Notes under the pieces: generated by a model | What the model was told of the DNA's origin: nothing | Databases searched by the model: none | Seen by the model: the letters and a program-made list of their open reading frames with translations, nothing else | Position numbers and translations under genes: made by a program | NCBI GenBank assembly: GCA_040772005.1 | Contig: JAXGYZ010000008.1 | Span: forward strand, 62,001-126,000 | Source of the DNA: MWBF01 sp040772005 | Lineage (GTDB): Bacteria > Chloroflexota > Anaerolineae > CG2-30-64-16 | Length of the DNA stretch: 64,000 nucleotides | Direction: 5' to 3' | Part shown: piece after piece, positions 24,951-33,042 of the stretch | Layout: each line of letters begins with the position of its first letter | Numbering within the stretch: position 1 is the stretch's first letter

Positions 24951-25033
24951 GCTTTTCTGCTACGGATTGGCTCTCAAGGGTGCTCCGGCCAGCCCAGGCA
25001 GTCTGGGCCGGGCCGGAGGAGCATGTGACCCGA

Positions 25034-27679
25034 TTACTGGCCGCCGAGGCGGTCCCAGTAGCCGCGCACGTCGGTGTCCCAGCCCGCGCTGATGTCCTCA
25101 GGCAGGGAGCCGAGATCGAGCTGCGGCGCATTATCGAGCGTCGCGGCGTCCACGTTCAGTCTCAGTTCCAGCGCATCACCCGCCGTCACCTGCAACGCAT
25201 TCCACGGCACAGGCACGCTGTTCCCACCGATGCCCAGGAACCCACCGTAGCTGATGATCGCATACACCACCTGGCCGCTATCGAGATTGATCAGCAGATC
25301 GCTCACTTCGCCCAGGCCCGCATCATCCACACCGGTCACATTCAGGCCCACAAACCGGTCGGCCCGCAGAAGCTGGCCGGTGACCGCGTTGGCCGTACCA
25401 GGTGCTCTGACGTCGATGCCGGTGGTATCGGTCATCACATCAGTGCCGGTGACGACGCCGGTCGCATCCACGTCATCGTCAGTCGCCGCGTCCGGCGTCA
25501 CACTCATCTCAACGCCGGTCGTGTCGGGCGTCTCGATGCTCTGGCCGCCCCAGTAGTCCTGGATCTCTGCATCCCAGCCCGGCGTGCCGAAGGCCTCTTC
25601 GCCCTGTGTCAGAGCCGGCGCGTTGTCCAGGGTCTCCTGGTTGGTGTCCAAGACGAAGGTCTCGGTTTCAGCGTTGAAACGGATCGCCGACCAGGGCACA
25701 GCCACACGGCGGTCGCCCAGACCCAGGAAACCGCCGTAGCTCAGGACGCCGTAGTAGACCTTGCCGTCGTTCGAGCCGAGCAGCAGGTTCGCCAGTTCGC
25801 CCAGATTCGTCCCAAGCGGATCATTGACGTTCGTGCCGAGGACTTCGCTGGCCTGCATCACCACACCGCTCTGCGTGGCGATGTTACGGCCAGGACGCCG
25901 TGGGCTGGCCGTTGCGGCTGCCGCCGGTGCCGGCGTTGTCGTTATGCGCGGGGTCATAGCGACCGTCCGCTCGACGCCCACCAGGGCGCTGTTCCAGAAC
26001 TCAACCAGGTCATCGTCCCAGCCGTCCTGATTGAAGTCCGGCAGCAGGTAGTCCGGCGCATCCGGCGCAGCCATGAACTGGCTCGGCGGGACCAACAGCC
26101 GGAACTCCTTGTCGACCAGGTCCAGTTGCAGCGCGTGCCACGGGATGAGCAGAATCCGCACTGCGTCGTCAATCAGGCCGGCCGTGTCGGTCATCGTATC
26201 GGTCTCGGTGACGACCGGCGCGGCCTCGACCATACCGGTGTCGGTCATCACGTCCGTGTCGGTGATGACATCGGTGTCAGTGATGACATCAGCATCATTC
26301 AGCTCGCCCGCCGTGTCGAAAGCGGCGAAGCGGGCGGTATCCAGAGTCGCGAGGACATAGAGCACGCGCGCGGCCTCGACATCGATCAGCAGGTCGTCGA
26401 CCCGGCCAATTGCAAGGGCAGCTTCATCCAGGTCAACCTCGACGGGTTCCTGGTTCAGTTCGACGTCCACATCGGCATCGAGGCCGTCAGTGTCCGTCAG
26501 CGTTTCGGTTGTGGTAAGCGCACCGGTCGTCGTCAGCGGCGCGGTCGGAGTCATCTCGACCGGCGCTGTTTCAGTGAACATCTGCGTATCATCGACGGTC
26601 TCGGTCGCCCCAGGCGTGACGGCCATCTCGATGCCCGCCGTATCGGTCATTGCATCCGTCGCCTCCGGGGTCACGTTCGCCTCAGGGGTGACGGTCGGTT
26701 CGATGATGTCGTTGTCGCTGTCCAATTCGGCGCCGGTCATGCCGCGGTCACCGAGGACGATGGCGAAGTCGCCCAACTCGGTGATGCGGACGAGGTCCTC
26801 TTCGCCCTGGCCGGACAAGCCGACACTGCGCAGGCTCTGGTCGCCGAAGCTGCCGACCTGCACCAGGCCGCCCGCGCTCACCTCGTCGTCAACATCGACA
26901 TCAGCCGTATCCGTGACCGTGTCCGTCGCATCGACGTCTATGTCCACCTCGCCCGTGGCCGTGATTGTGGCCGTTGCAGCGGGCAGCGTGTCGGTCATCG
27001 TCTCATCTGCGGATACGGTCGGCGTAGCGGACGGCAGCGTGTCGGTCATCGTGCCGGTTACAGCAGGCTCCGCAGCCGCATCCGTTGCGTCCGCGTCGGG
27101 CAGCGCGCCGGTCGCAGTCAGGTCGAGCTGGCTCCAGAACTTGCGCAGCTCCGCATTGCGCAGCAGCTCGCGCGTGTTGGGCGAAGCATAGCGGCTCAAC
27201 GACGGCGCATCTTGGAGCACCTCTTCATCCACGTCGAGGATGAAAACTGCGCGCTCAGGGTCATATTGCAGCACGCTGAAAGGCACCGGCACAAGCTTTT
27301 CGCCCAGGCCGAACAGCCCACCGGCCGCGATCAGAGCAAACGGGATGTACCCTGTGCTGGGGACGACGAGCAGGTTGTCCAGCTCGCCGATGTCGTCGCC
27401 GGCGCTGTTGAGCACGTCAGCACCGAGCAGGTCGAACGACTGGCGGACTGTGCCGGAGGCCTCCGGCAGCTTATCGGCCATGCCGGAAGTGGGCGCCATC
27501 TCGGAGTCCGCGGTGGCTTCACTGGCACCTGCCGCGGGGGCAGGGGTAGTCTCCGCAGCACTCGCGCCCGTCGGTGTGGCGGTCTGTGTGGGTGTGGCCT
27601 GCTGGGCCAGCGCCAGCGGCGACAATACCATGGTCAACACCATGAGGGCTGCAAATAGAATCAGGCTTTTTCGTCGCAT
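25034..27679 (-). CDS. Secreted protein with four PRC-barrel repeats
   Basis: This 881-residue protein has a signal peptide (about 1-25, ending ALA) and four PRC-barrel-type domains. Each has the pattern VLN-x-GDDIGELDNLLV, then GGLFGLG or GGFLGLG, then a PVPF/AVPW/PVPW strand: about 80-150, 415-545 (diverged), 600-700 and 765-870. Between them are low-complexity Asp/Thr linkers (VITDTDVITDTDVMTDTG style). PRC-barrels usually occur singly in cytoplasmic RimM, photosynthetic reaction-centre H subunits and small stress proteins; four in one exported protein is unusual. AGGAAAGGA precedes the ATG. A surface or extracellular-matrix role is possible; no partner is evident. Confidence 0.8.
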   Translation of the reverse strand: MRRKSLILFAALMVLTMVLSPLALAQQATPTQTATPTGASAAETTPAPAAGASEATADSEMAPTSGMADKLPEASGTVRQSFDLLGADVLNSAGDDIGELDNLLVVPSTGYIPFALIAAGGLFGLGEKLVPVPFSVLQYDPERAVFILDVDEEVLQDAPSLSRYASPNTRELLRNAELRKFWSQLDLTATGALPDADATDAAAEPAVTGTMTDTLPSATPTVSADETMTDTLPAATATITATGEVDIDVDATDTVTDTADVDVDDEVSAGGLVQVGSFGDQSLRSVGLSGQGEEDLVRITELGDFAIVLGDRGMTGAELDSDNDIIEPTVTPEANVTPEATDAMTDTAGIEMAVTPGATETVDDTQMFTETAPVEMTPTAPLTTTGALTTTETLTDTDGLDADVDVELNQEPVEVDLDEAALAIGRVDDLLIDVEAARVLYVLATLDTARFAAFDTAGELNDADVITDTDVITDTDVMTDTGMVEAAPVVTETDTMTDTAGLIDDAVRILLIPWHALQLDLVDKEFRLLVPPSQFMAAPDAPDYLLPDFNQDGWDDDLVEFWNSALVGVERTVAMTPRITTTPAPAAAATASPRRPGRNIATQSGVVMQASEVLGTNVNDPLGTNLGELANLLLGSNDGKVYYGVLSYGGFLGLGDRRVAVPWSAIRFNAETETFVLDTNQETLDNAPALTQGEEAFGTPGWDAEIQDYWGGQSIETPDTTGVEMSVTPDAATDDDVDATGVVTGTDVMTDTTGIDVRAPGTANAVTGQLLRADRFVGLNVTGVDDAGLGEVSDLLINLDSGQVVYAIISYGGFLGIGGNSVPVPWNALQVTAGDALELRLNVDAATLDNAPQLDLGSLPEDISAGWDTDVRGYWDRLGGQ

Positions 27680-27969
27680 CTCTCAATCCTTTCCTCTACA
27701 CTCAATACATTTACCTGGCGGCAGGCTCGACCTGCGCACATCCTTGGGCGCCGGCGGTGACGCCAGGCATGTTCGCAGTGTAGTCGAGTCGCTTGCTCAT
27801 GAAGAGTGGTGCAGATTACCATGTGTTTGCAATGAATATTAACGTATGCTTAAGGCCGGGGAAGAAGGGGGAAAGAGTATGAGAGAAGATGCAAGCGGGG
27901 AACCGCCAGCTTGAGCCTACAGGCGCACGGAGGAAGATGGGAGCCAAAACCATCTTCCTCCTTCCTGCT
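27680..27969. other. Non-coding gap with a 12-bp hairpin
   Basis: No gene is seen. GGAGGAAGATGG (27930-27941) and CCATCTTCCTCC (27951-27962) form a hairpin with a 9-nt loop just past the stop codon of the ThuA-like gene and may serve as its terminator, though no U tract is present. The left part should hold the promoter of the PRC-barrel gene but no convincing boxes were found. Confidence 0.5.
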
Positions 27970-28641
27970 TCAATCTTCGATTGTCCGCCCCGCGGCCCAC
28001 AGGATGCCCTGGCGGAGCACCCGTTGGAAGTTCGGGTCAGGCCAGGTCAGGTTGTCGTGGCCGGATTGGAAGCAGAAGACCGGCGCGTTCCGGTAGGCGT
28101 GGGTCCATGCGATGGTCTTCATACTGCGGGGATGGTCCACGGTCAGCAGCGCGTGGCTGTCCGCGCCGGGGCTCGCCATCAGATAGGTCTCGTCGACCAT
28201 TCGCCAGTCCTGCACGCCCGCAGTGACCGGATGGTGCGGGTCCGCGACACGCACATCAAGGGTCTGTTCGTGGTCGTACTCGAAGCTGCGGTCGGGCAGG
28301 CCCGTGATGTCGGTCCAGGTCGGCCACCGGGGATAGGCGAGAATCGCGTGGTGGAGCAGCACGATACCCTGCGATGTCGCGCCGAGTCCTTGCAGCGCGG
28401 TCAGCGGCTTGCCTGCATGCCACGGCAGGCCCTCGTCGGTCGGCTCGTCCATGAACATCGTGTAGAACAGGACCACATCGTAGCCGTTCCGCACGTCCTG
28501 GGGCGAGGAGGCAAAGTCGTTCATATGCTGGATGTACGCGTCGATGCCCGGCAGTGCGCGGAAGAGCAAGTGGAAATTCGGCACATCATACGAATGCCCG
28601 CCCGTAATCACCGCCACCCTGACAGGGTTAAGGTCACCCAT
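27970..28641 (-). CDS. ThuA-like domain protein
   Basis: This 223-residue protein matches the ThuA-like family, a class I glutamine-amidotransferase-like fold found with sugar-oxidation genes. Diagnostic parts are VAVITGGHSYDVPNFHLLF at the N-terminus, YDVVLFYTM, GIVLLHHAI, HPVTAGVQDWRMVDETYLM and PVFCFQSGHDNLTW. The ATG at 28641 is set by AGGAGG five bases upstream; an open frame continues in front without a site. There is no signal peptide. It is the third gene of an operon with an aldo/keto reductase and uxuA (23-bp gap to uxuA), which suggests work on uronate-derived or disaccharide intermediates. Its exact reaction is not known for the family. Confidence 0.8.
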   Translation of the reverse strand: MGDLNPVRVAVITGGHSYDVPNFHLLFRALPGIDAYIQHMNDFASSPQDVRNGYDVVLFYTMFMDEPTDEGLPWHAGKPLTALQGLGATSQGIVLLHHAILAYPRWPTWTDITGLPDRSFEYDHEQTLDVRVADPHHPVTAGVQDWRMVDETYLMASPGADSHALLTVDHPRSMKTIAWTHAYRNAPVFCFQSGHDNLTWPDPNFQRVLRQGILWAAGRTIED

Positions 28642-28664
28642 AGGATCCTCCTGATCTGCAATCT

Positions 28665-29648
28665 TCAATCGTCGTGATACGCTGCCTCGCGCAGCCCTTT
28701 GATGTAGCCGATGGCGAAGAGGCGGCCGATGGACGAATACGCGGGGGTGTCGTTCGTATCGCCGGCCATCGTCGGCACGTGATCGGGCCGCAACACGCCC
28801 TCGTAGCCGATGTCGCGATAGGCGCGCATGCACTCGACCATGTCCGTCTGGCCGTCGTCGTGGAACGTCTCGATGAACTTCTCCGGCGTGCCGCGCACAT
28901 CGCGGAAGTGAACGAAGAATATCTTGTCCTGGCTGCCGAAGTGCCGGATGGCCGCGGGCAGGTCCGCCGTCATCAGCGAGAAGTTGCCCTGGCACAGCGC
29001 CACCCCGTTGACCGGGCTGGGCCGGAGGTCGATGAGCCGCTGATAGTTCTCGATGCTGCGCATGATGCGGCCCAGCCCGTGGATGGGCGAGAGCGGCGGG
29101 TCGTCGGGGTGCATCGCGAGCTTGACGCCGGCCTCTTCAGCGACCGGGATGACGCAGTCGAGGAAGTAGGCGAGGTTCTCCCACAGCCGCTCCTCGCTGA
29201 CCTCACCATACTCGGTCAGCGGCGCATCGCGAACGAGCTCCAAGTCAAACTCTGTGGTCAGCGCGTTCCCGCGCGTCGGAACCGCAGTGTTCGTGCGAAT
29301 CCAGTTGAACACCGGCATCCACTCGTAGCACCAGACCGGGATGCCCAGCCGGCCCATGTTGCGGATGAGTTCGATGGCCGTCTCGATCTCCGCGTCGCGG
29401 CCCGGCAGGCCCAGCTTGGCCTTGTGGAGCGGCGGGCGCCCTTCGATGACGGCCAGCTCGAAGCCGCCTGCCGCGTAGCCCTGTTTCAGCGCGACAAGCG
29501 ACTTGTAGCTCCAGGGCAGGTCCTCCGGCGGCACATCGAGGCCCCGGCGCCAGTCCATGCCGGAGACGACGTGGTCCACGCCGCACTGCTTCGCTAGCGT
29601 CCACAGCAGGGTGGGCTGGGCGGGCAACACTTCTGCAATCTTGATCAT
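28665..29648 (-). CDS. uxuA: Mannonate dehydratase
   Basis: UxuA converts D-mannonate to 2-keto-3-deoxygluconate in hexuronate breakdown, in the cytoplasm and using a divalent metal. The 327-residue protein has the TIM-barrel metal-site motifs CYEWMPVFNW, KLAMHPDDPP, VALCQGNFSLM and FVHFRDVRG. It is somewhat shorter than the E. coli enzyme (about 390 residues), as in many non-enteric homologues. It lies between an aldo/keto reductase (39 bp upstream) and a ThuA-like gene (23 bp downstream), all on the minus strand, so the three probably form an operon for uronate or aldonate use. No KDG kinase or aldolase is in the window. Confidence 0.9.
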   Translation of the reverse strand: MIKIAEVLPAQPTLLWTLAKQCGVDHVVSGMDWRRGLDVPPEDLPWSYKSLVALKQGYAAGGFELAVIEGRPPLHKAKLGLPGRDAEIETAIELIRNMGRLGIPVWCYEWMPVFNWIRTNTAVPTRGNALTTEFDLELVRDAPLTEYGEVSEERLWENLAYFLDCVIPVAEEAGVKLAMHPDDPPLSPIHGLGRIMRSIENYQRLIDLRPSPVNGVALCQGNFSLMTADLPAAIRHFGSQDKIFFVHFRDVRGTPEKFIETFHDDGQTDMVECMRAYRDIGYEGVLRPDHVPTMAGDTNDTPAYSSIGRLFAIGYIKGLREAAYHDD

Positions 29649-29687
29649 GGGTGGGAGAATGCTCCTGTGATGGCGGGGTCGCGCACG

Positions 29688-30635
29688 CTATGCGCCGGCC
29701 TCGTTCAGCCGGCGCATCTGTTCGTCGTCCAGCCGGACGTCAAGCGCGGCGAGCAGCTCGTTCATCTGCTGCTCGGTGCTGGCCGCAATGAGGGGGATGA
29801 CCGGCGGCGTGTGATGCCGCATCCAGGCGAGCACCACCTGGTTTGCGTTGACGCTCAGCTCGTCCGCGACCTGGCGGATGACGGCCAGCCGCGCGTCGCT
29901 GTCCGGGCCGACGTACTGCTCCGGCAGCGGGCGATCCGTGCGGGTGTACGCGCCGCCCAGCAACGGCGACCAGGCCAGCAGGGTCAGTGGGTGGCTGGCA
30001 AGATAGTCGAACAGGTCGCCGTTGGCGAACGGGTGCGTCGGCCAGTCCTGGCCGGGGCGGGGCCGCAGGTAGGTGTAGCGCTGCTGTACGCAGACGTAGT
30101 GCGGCCAGGCGTGCGCGTCTGAGATAGAGCGAGCCTCTGCCAGCCGCCAGGCGCGCGCGTTGCTGGAGCCGATGAAGCGGACCTTGCCCGCGCGGACCAG
30201 CCGATCGAAGGCCTCGAGCCGTTCCTCCACCGGTGCGTCCCGATCATCGCGGTGCGCGTAGTACAGGTCGATGGTCTCTACGCGGAGGCGGCGCAAGCTG
30301 CCTTCGCATGCCCGCTCGATCTGTTCGGCGCGCAGGCCCACGTCCAGGTCGTCTACCGGCGCGGGCGCGCCGACCTTCGTTGCAATGAAGAGATGGTTGC
30401 GGTGGCCGCGTTCAGCCAGCCAATCGCCCAGCAGGGCCTCGCTCTCGCCGCCCTGGCAGCCGGGCACCCAGCGGGCGTACGCGTTGGCCGTGTCGATGAA
30501 CGCGCCGCCGGCCGCAGTGTACATGTCGAGCATCCGGTAAGAGGTGGCCCGATCGTCGCGGCTGCCGAACATCATCGCGCCCAGGCAGAACTCGCTGACC
30601 TCGACGCCGGTGTCGCCCAGCGGAATCTTCTTCAT
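29688..30635 (-). CDS. Aldo/keto reductase
   Basis: This 315-residue NADPH-dependent reductase has the AKR (beta/alpha)8 signatures: IPLGDTGVEVSEFCLGAMMFG, the catalytic DTANAY region (Asp and Tyr of the tetrad), the Lys in IATKVG and the His in DLYYAHRDD, followed by IGSSNARAW and the NADP-phosphate region IPLIAASTEQQM. The ATG at 30635 is set by GGAGG four bases upstream. It is the first gene of the operon with uxuA and a ThuA-like gene, so reduction of a keto-aldonate such as fructuronate is a reasonable inference, but AKR specificity is broad. Confidence 0.88.
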   Translation of the reverse strand: MKKIPLGDTGVEVSEFCLGAMMFGSRDDRATSYRMLDMYTAAGGAFIDTANAYARWVPGCQGGESEALLGDWLAERGHRNHLFIATKVGAPAPVDDLDVGLRAEQIERACEGSLRRLRVETIDLYYAHRDDRDAPVEERLEAFDRLVRAGKVRFIGSSNARAWRLAEARSISDAHAWPHYVCVQQRYTYLRPRPGQDWPTHPFANGDLFDYLASHPLTLLAWSPLLGGAYTRTDRPLPEQYVGPDSDARLAVIRQVADELSVNANQVVLAWMRHHTPPVIPLIAASTEQQMNELLAALDVRLDDEQMRRLNEAGA

Positions 30636-30800
30636 GATGCCTCCTTCGGTGGAATGGATGCCGGGGATTCGTCTGTCGGGATGATACTCCAAGCGGAAGC
30701 CTGCGTCAAAGCGTCGCCGCCGAATTTGGGCAGCACGCTAGAGACAGATTGGTGGTACAATTGACGGTGCGCGCAAGCCGCGCGAGAAAGGAGTCACCCC

Positions 30801-30911
30801 ATGGGAGACAAAGGCGGCAAGAAAGATAAGGACAAGGTCCAGAAACAGAAGGCAGCCAAACTGGAGCAGGAGACCAAGAAGAAGCAGGAGAAGCAGCCGA
30901 AGGGTTCGTGA
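30801..30911 (+). CDS. 36-residue Lys-rich small protein
   Basis: A short ORF preceded by AGGAG encodes 36 residues, about 15 of them Lys and 5 Gln, beginning MGDKGGKKDKDK and ending KQPKGS. It has no membrane segment and should be an extended or helical, highly basic peptide. It has the look of the small conserved Lys-rich proteins annotated as hypothetical in many bacteria. A TACAAT box lies 40 bp upstream (30756-30761). Binding to nucleic acid or ribosomes is a guess from charge only. Confidence 0.65.
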   Translation: MGDKGGKKDKDKVQKQKAAKLEQETKKKQEKQPKGS

Positions 30912-31095
30912 CGAACGGTTGATGAAGGTGAACAAGTACGCCCGGTAACTCGCGTCGTCCCACGGCTGCGATTGCAAACCGCAGGCCCAGGCGCCAATGG
31001 TAGCCGGTGACTTCCGGTTGCCGGGCAGCTTTCTTGCATTTGGCTTGGACGGTGCTACAATTAAACCATGTTTTCATTCTTCTCAGGAGTTGTCT
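30912..31095. other. Non-coding gap with a promoter and a diverged repeat
   Basis: GGTAGCCGGTGACTTCCGGTTGCCGGG (about 31000-31026, written here only as its outline GGTAGCCG...GTTGCCGGG) resembles the right half of the 172-bp MITE, so this may be an old relic. A plus-strand promoter TTGCAT (31034-31039), 16-bp spacer, TACAAT (31056-31061) follows and points toward the IS110 element. Confidence 0.45.
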
Positions 31096-31200
31096 ATGAG
31101 CCACGGCTCACCGTTGCGGATGAAAATGGGTAGAATAGAGTGCCGCCCCGGTGAGAAGTCGGATGGTTGGTTTGGTGCCACGAGCCCGTCAGGAGTTTGA
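31096..31200 (+). CDS. Possible 34-residue ORF upstream of the IS110 transposase
   Basis: An ATG with AGGAG seven bases upstream opens a 34-codon ORF (MSHGSPLRMKMG... to ...TSPSGV). It may be the start of a gene cut by the IS110 insertion, a leader ORF, or chance. The left part is probably chromosomal and the right part probably IS. No family is recognised. Confidence 0.25.
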   Translation: MSHGSPLRMKMGRIECRPGEKSDGWFGATSPSGV

Positions 31201-31316
31201 CATGAGTGCCTGCAGGCACCGTTGACTGTTGCCCCCCGCCAGGGGAGAGCACGCAAGGGAGAATCTTCGTTCATCAGGCACTCCGCTGGGGCGAGCGCAA
31301 GCAGCGGAGGTGAGTC
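31136..31316 (+). ncRNA. Candidate bridge RNA of the IS110 element
   Basis: In IS110 elements a structured RNA of about 180 nt is made from the left end and pairs with both donor and target DNA. Here 180 nt separate a -10-like TAGAAT (31130-31135) from the transposase start, and the segment holds a GTGCCTGCAGGCAC palindrome (31206-31219). The position and length match; loops pairing to flanking DNA were not resolved. Confidence 0.4.
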
Positions 31317-32558
31317 ATGCAAGTGGTCTACGAGCGTTGTTGCGGGATCGACGTCCACAAGCAGACCGTAGTGGCCTGTGTGATCGTGCCGGGGCCAGAC
31401 GGTCAGCCGCTCAAGGAAACCCGCACCTTTGCGACGATGACGGTGCATCTGGAGGCTTTAGCGGATTGGTTGGCCGGTCTGGGTGTCAGCCATGTGGCGA
31501 TGGAGAGCACGGGGGTGTACTGGAAGCCCGTATACAACCTGCTGGATGACCGGTTCGCCATCCTGGTGGTCAACGCCGAACGCATCAAAGCGTTGGCGGG
31601 GCGTAAGACGGACGTGCAGGACGCCGAATGGATCGCCGACCTCTTGCGGCATGGCTTGCTCAAAGGCAGCTTCATCCCCTCGGAGGTTTTGCGAGAACTG
31701 CGGGATCTGACCCGCTATCGCACGAAGTTGGGGGATGAACGCAAGAGCGAAGTCAATCGGGTGCAGAAGGTACTGGAAGACGCCAACATCAAGTTGGCGA
31801 GTGTCGCCAGCGATGTGATGGGGGTGAGTGGCCGCGCCATCCTGGCCGAGTTAGTCGAGGGCCAAACGGACGCCGCCACGTTGGCCGCCTTAGCCAAAGG
31901 GCGGTTGCGCGACAAGCAGGACTTGCTCGTGAAGGCGTTGAGCGGGCGCGTGCGGCCACATCATCGCTTTATGTTGGCGCAGCATCTGAGTCACATCGAC
32001 TTTCTCGACGAGGCGATGGCGCAACTGGACCAGCAGATTGCGGAGCAGATGCGCCCTTTTGCGGCGGCCTTAGCGACGTGGGATGCCTTGCCGGGCATTA
32101 ACCAGCGCATTGCCGAGATCATCGTCGCCGAGATTGGTGCGGATCTGGCGCCTTTCGAAGATGCCGACCACCTGGCTTCCTGGGCCGGTATGTGTCCGGG
32201 CAACCACGAGAGTGCAGGCAAACGCAAGAGTGGCCGCACGCGCAAAGGCAGTCCGTGGCTGCGGCGGGCACTGATTGAAGCGGCCCACGGCGCAGCCCAC
32301 ACCAAGCACAAGTACTTCCAGGCGCTCTATCGCCGCCTGGCAGCCCGGCGAGGCACACAACGGGCAGCGGTCGCCGTCGGGCACAGTTTACTGGTCACAG
32401 GTTATCACCTGATTACTCGGCAGACGGCCTATGAAGACCTGGGTGGCAACTACTTCGATGAGCGGGACCGTGAGGCGGTGAAACGCCGAGCCGTGCGCCG
32501 TCTCGAGAAGCTCGGCTATCGGGTCGAACTGGCGCCGTGCGCTGCCCCGGCCGGGTAA
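31317..32558 (+). CDS. IS110-family transposase
   Basis: This 413-residue protein has the N-terminal RuvC-like DEDD domain (CCGIDVHKQTVVACVI with the first Asp, VAMESTGVYWKPVYNLL with the Glu, AGRKTDVQDAEWIADLL with the last Asp pair) and the C-terminal Transposase_20 domain (WDALPGINQRIAEIIVAEIG) with NHESAGKRKSGRTRKG, which carries the catalytic Ser. GGAGG precedes the ATG. The frame is intact, so the element may be active. IS110 enzymes use a bridge RNA for site recognition. Confidence 0.95.
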   Translation: MQVVYERCCGIDVHKQTVVACVIVPGPDGQPLKETRTFATMTVHLEALADWLAGLGVSHVAMESTGVYWKPVYNLLDDRFAILVVNAERIKALAGRKTDVQDAEWIADLLRHGLLKGSFIPSEVLRELRDLTRYRTKLGDERKSEVNRVQKVLEDANIKLASVASDVMGVSGRAILAELVEGQTDAATLAALAKGRLRDKQDLLVKALSGRVRPHHRFMLAQHLSHIDFLDEAMAQLDQQIAEQMRPFAAALATWDALPGINQRIAEIIVAEIGADLAPFEDADHLASWAGMCPGNHESAGKRKSGRTRKGSPWLRRALIEAAHGAAHTKHKYFQALYRRLAARRGTQRAAVAVGHSLLVTGYHLITRQTAYEDLGGNYFDERDREAVKRRAVRRLEKLGYRVELAPCAAPAG

Positions 32559-32583
32559 CGGGACATTTTCAAGGGAGGTATCC

Positions 32584-32970
32584 ATGGATAATCTGTCAGC
32601 CCTGTTCACGATGGAAAGTTTGCTGAGCCTGCAAGGCTCGGCAGCCGCAGCCCTGCTCGTCCCGGCCGTGCTGCTGTATCTGATCGGGGACCGTTTCAAG
32701 CCCTTCGCCAAGTGGGTCTCGTTCGTCATCGCGCTCGGCCTGTCCTACCTCGTTGCCGCGCTGGCGCAGGATCAGTCGATTCTCAAGTGGGTCCTCGCCT
32801 TCTTCAACGGCTTCCTGGTCTTTGCCTCTGCGGTCGGCATCAACCAGGGCGCGGCCCAGCAGAGCCTGCGCAGTGCGCCGCCCGTGACGCCATCCGGCAG
32901 TCCTCGTTCCGCCCGCAATGCTCCGGCCTCAGTGCCGCAGGCGAAGGGGCTCTTCAGGAGCTGGTTCTAG
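32584..32970 (+). CDS. Small integral membrane protein of unknown function
   Basis: This 128-residue protein has about three hydrophobic helices (AAAALLVPAVLLYLIG, WVSFVIALGLSYLVAAL, WVLAFFNGFLVFASAVGI) and a Ser/Pro-rich polar tail (about 90-128). AGGGAGG precedes the ATG. The helix number and size resemble small holin-like or phage-shock-type proteins, but no family is recognised. It lies 25 bp after the IS110 transposase, so its original promoter may now be 1.5 kb away across the IS. A hairpin follows (32979-33002). Confidence 0.65.
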   Translation: MDNLSALFTMESLLSLQGSAAAALLVPAVLLYLIGDRFKPFAKWVSFVIALGLSYLVAALAQDQSILKWVLAFFNGFLVFASAVGINQGAAQQSLRSAPPVTPSGSPRSARNAPASVPQAKGLFRSWF

Positions 32971-32978
32971 ACGCACTC

Positions 32979-33002
32979 GGGCCGGTGTGAAAGCACCGGC
33001 CC
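32979..33002 (+). terminator. Hairpin after the small membrane protein gene
   Basis: GGGCCGGTG (32979-32987), loop TGAAAG, CACCGGCCC (32994-33002), then TTGGTTT. Confidence 0.7.
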
Positions 33003-33042
33003 CTTGGTTTCTATGACCATACACATGAGAGGAGATAGGGTG

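Larger units (their letters stand above)
31120..32580 (+). mobile_element. IS110-family insertion sequence
   Basis: The element holds one intact transposase gene, a long non-coding left part (about 31120-31316) and a very short right part (after 32558). This asymmetry fits the IS110 group, whose left end encodes the bridge RNA. IS110 elements lack classical terminal inverted repeats and target duplications, so the ends given are approximate. It separates a plus-strand promoter at 31034 from the membrane-protein gene at 32584. Confidence 0.7.

Noticed and set aside
24980..27658. 892-codon open frame antisense to the PRC-barrel gene
   Set aside because: Low-complexity coding DNA on the other strand keeps it open; the protein has no family features.
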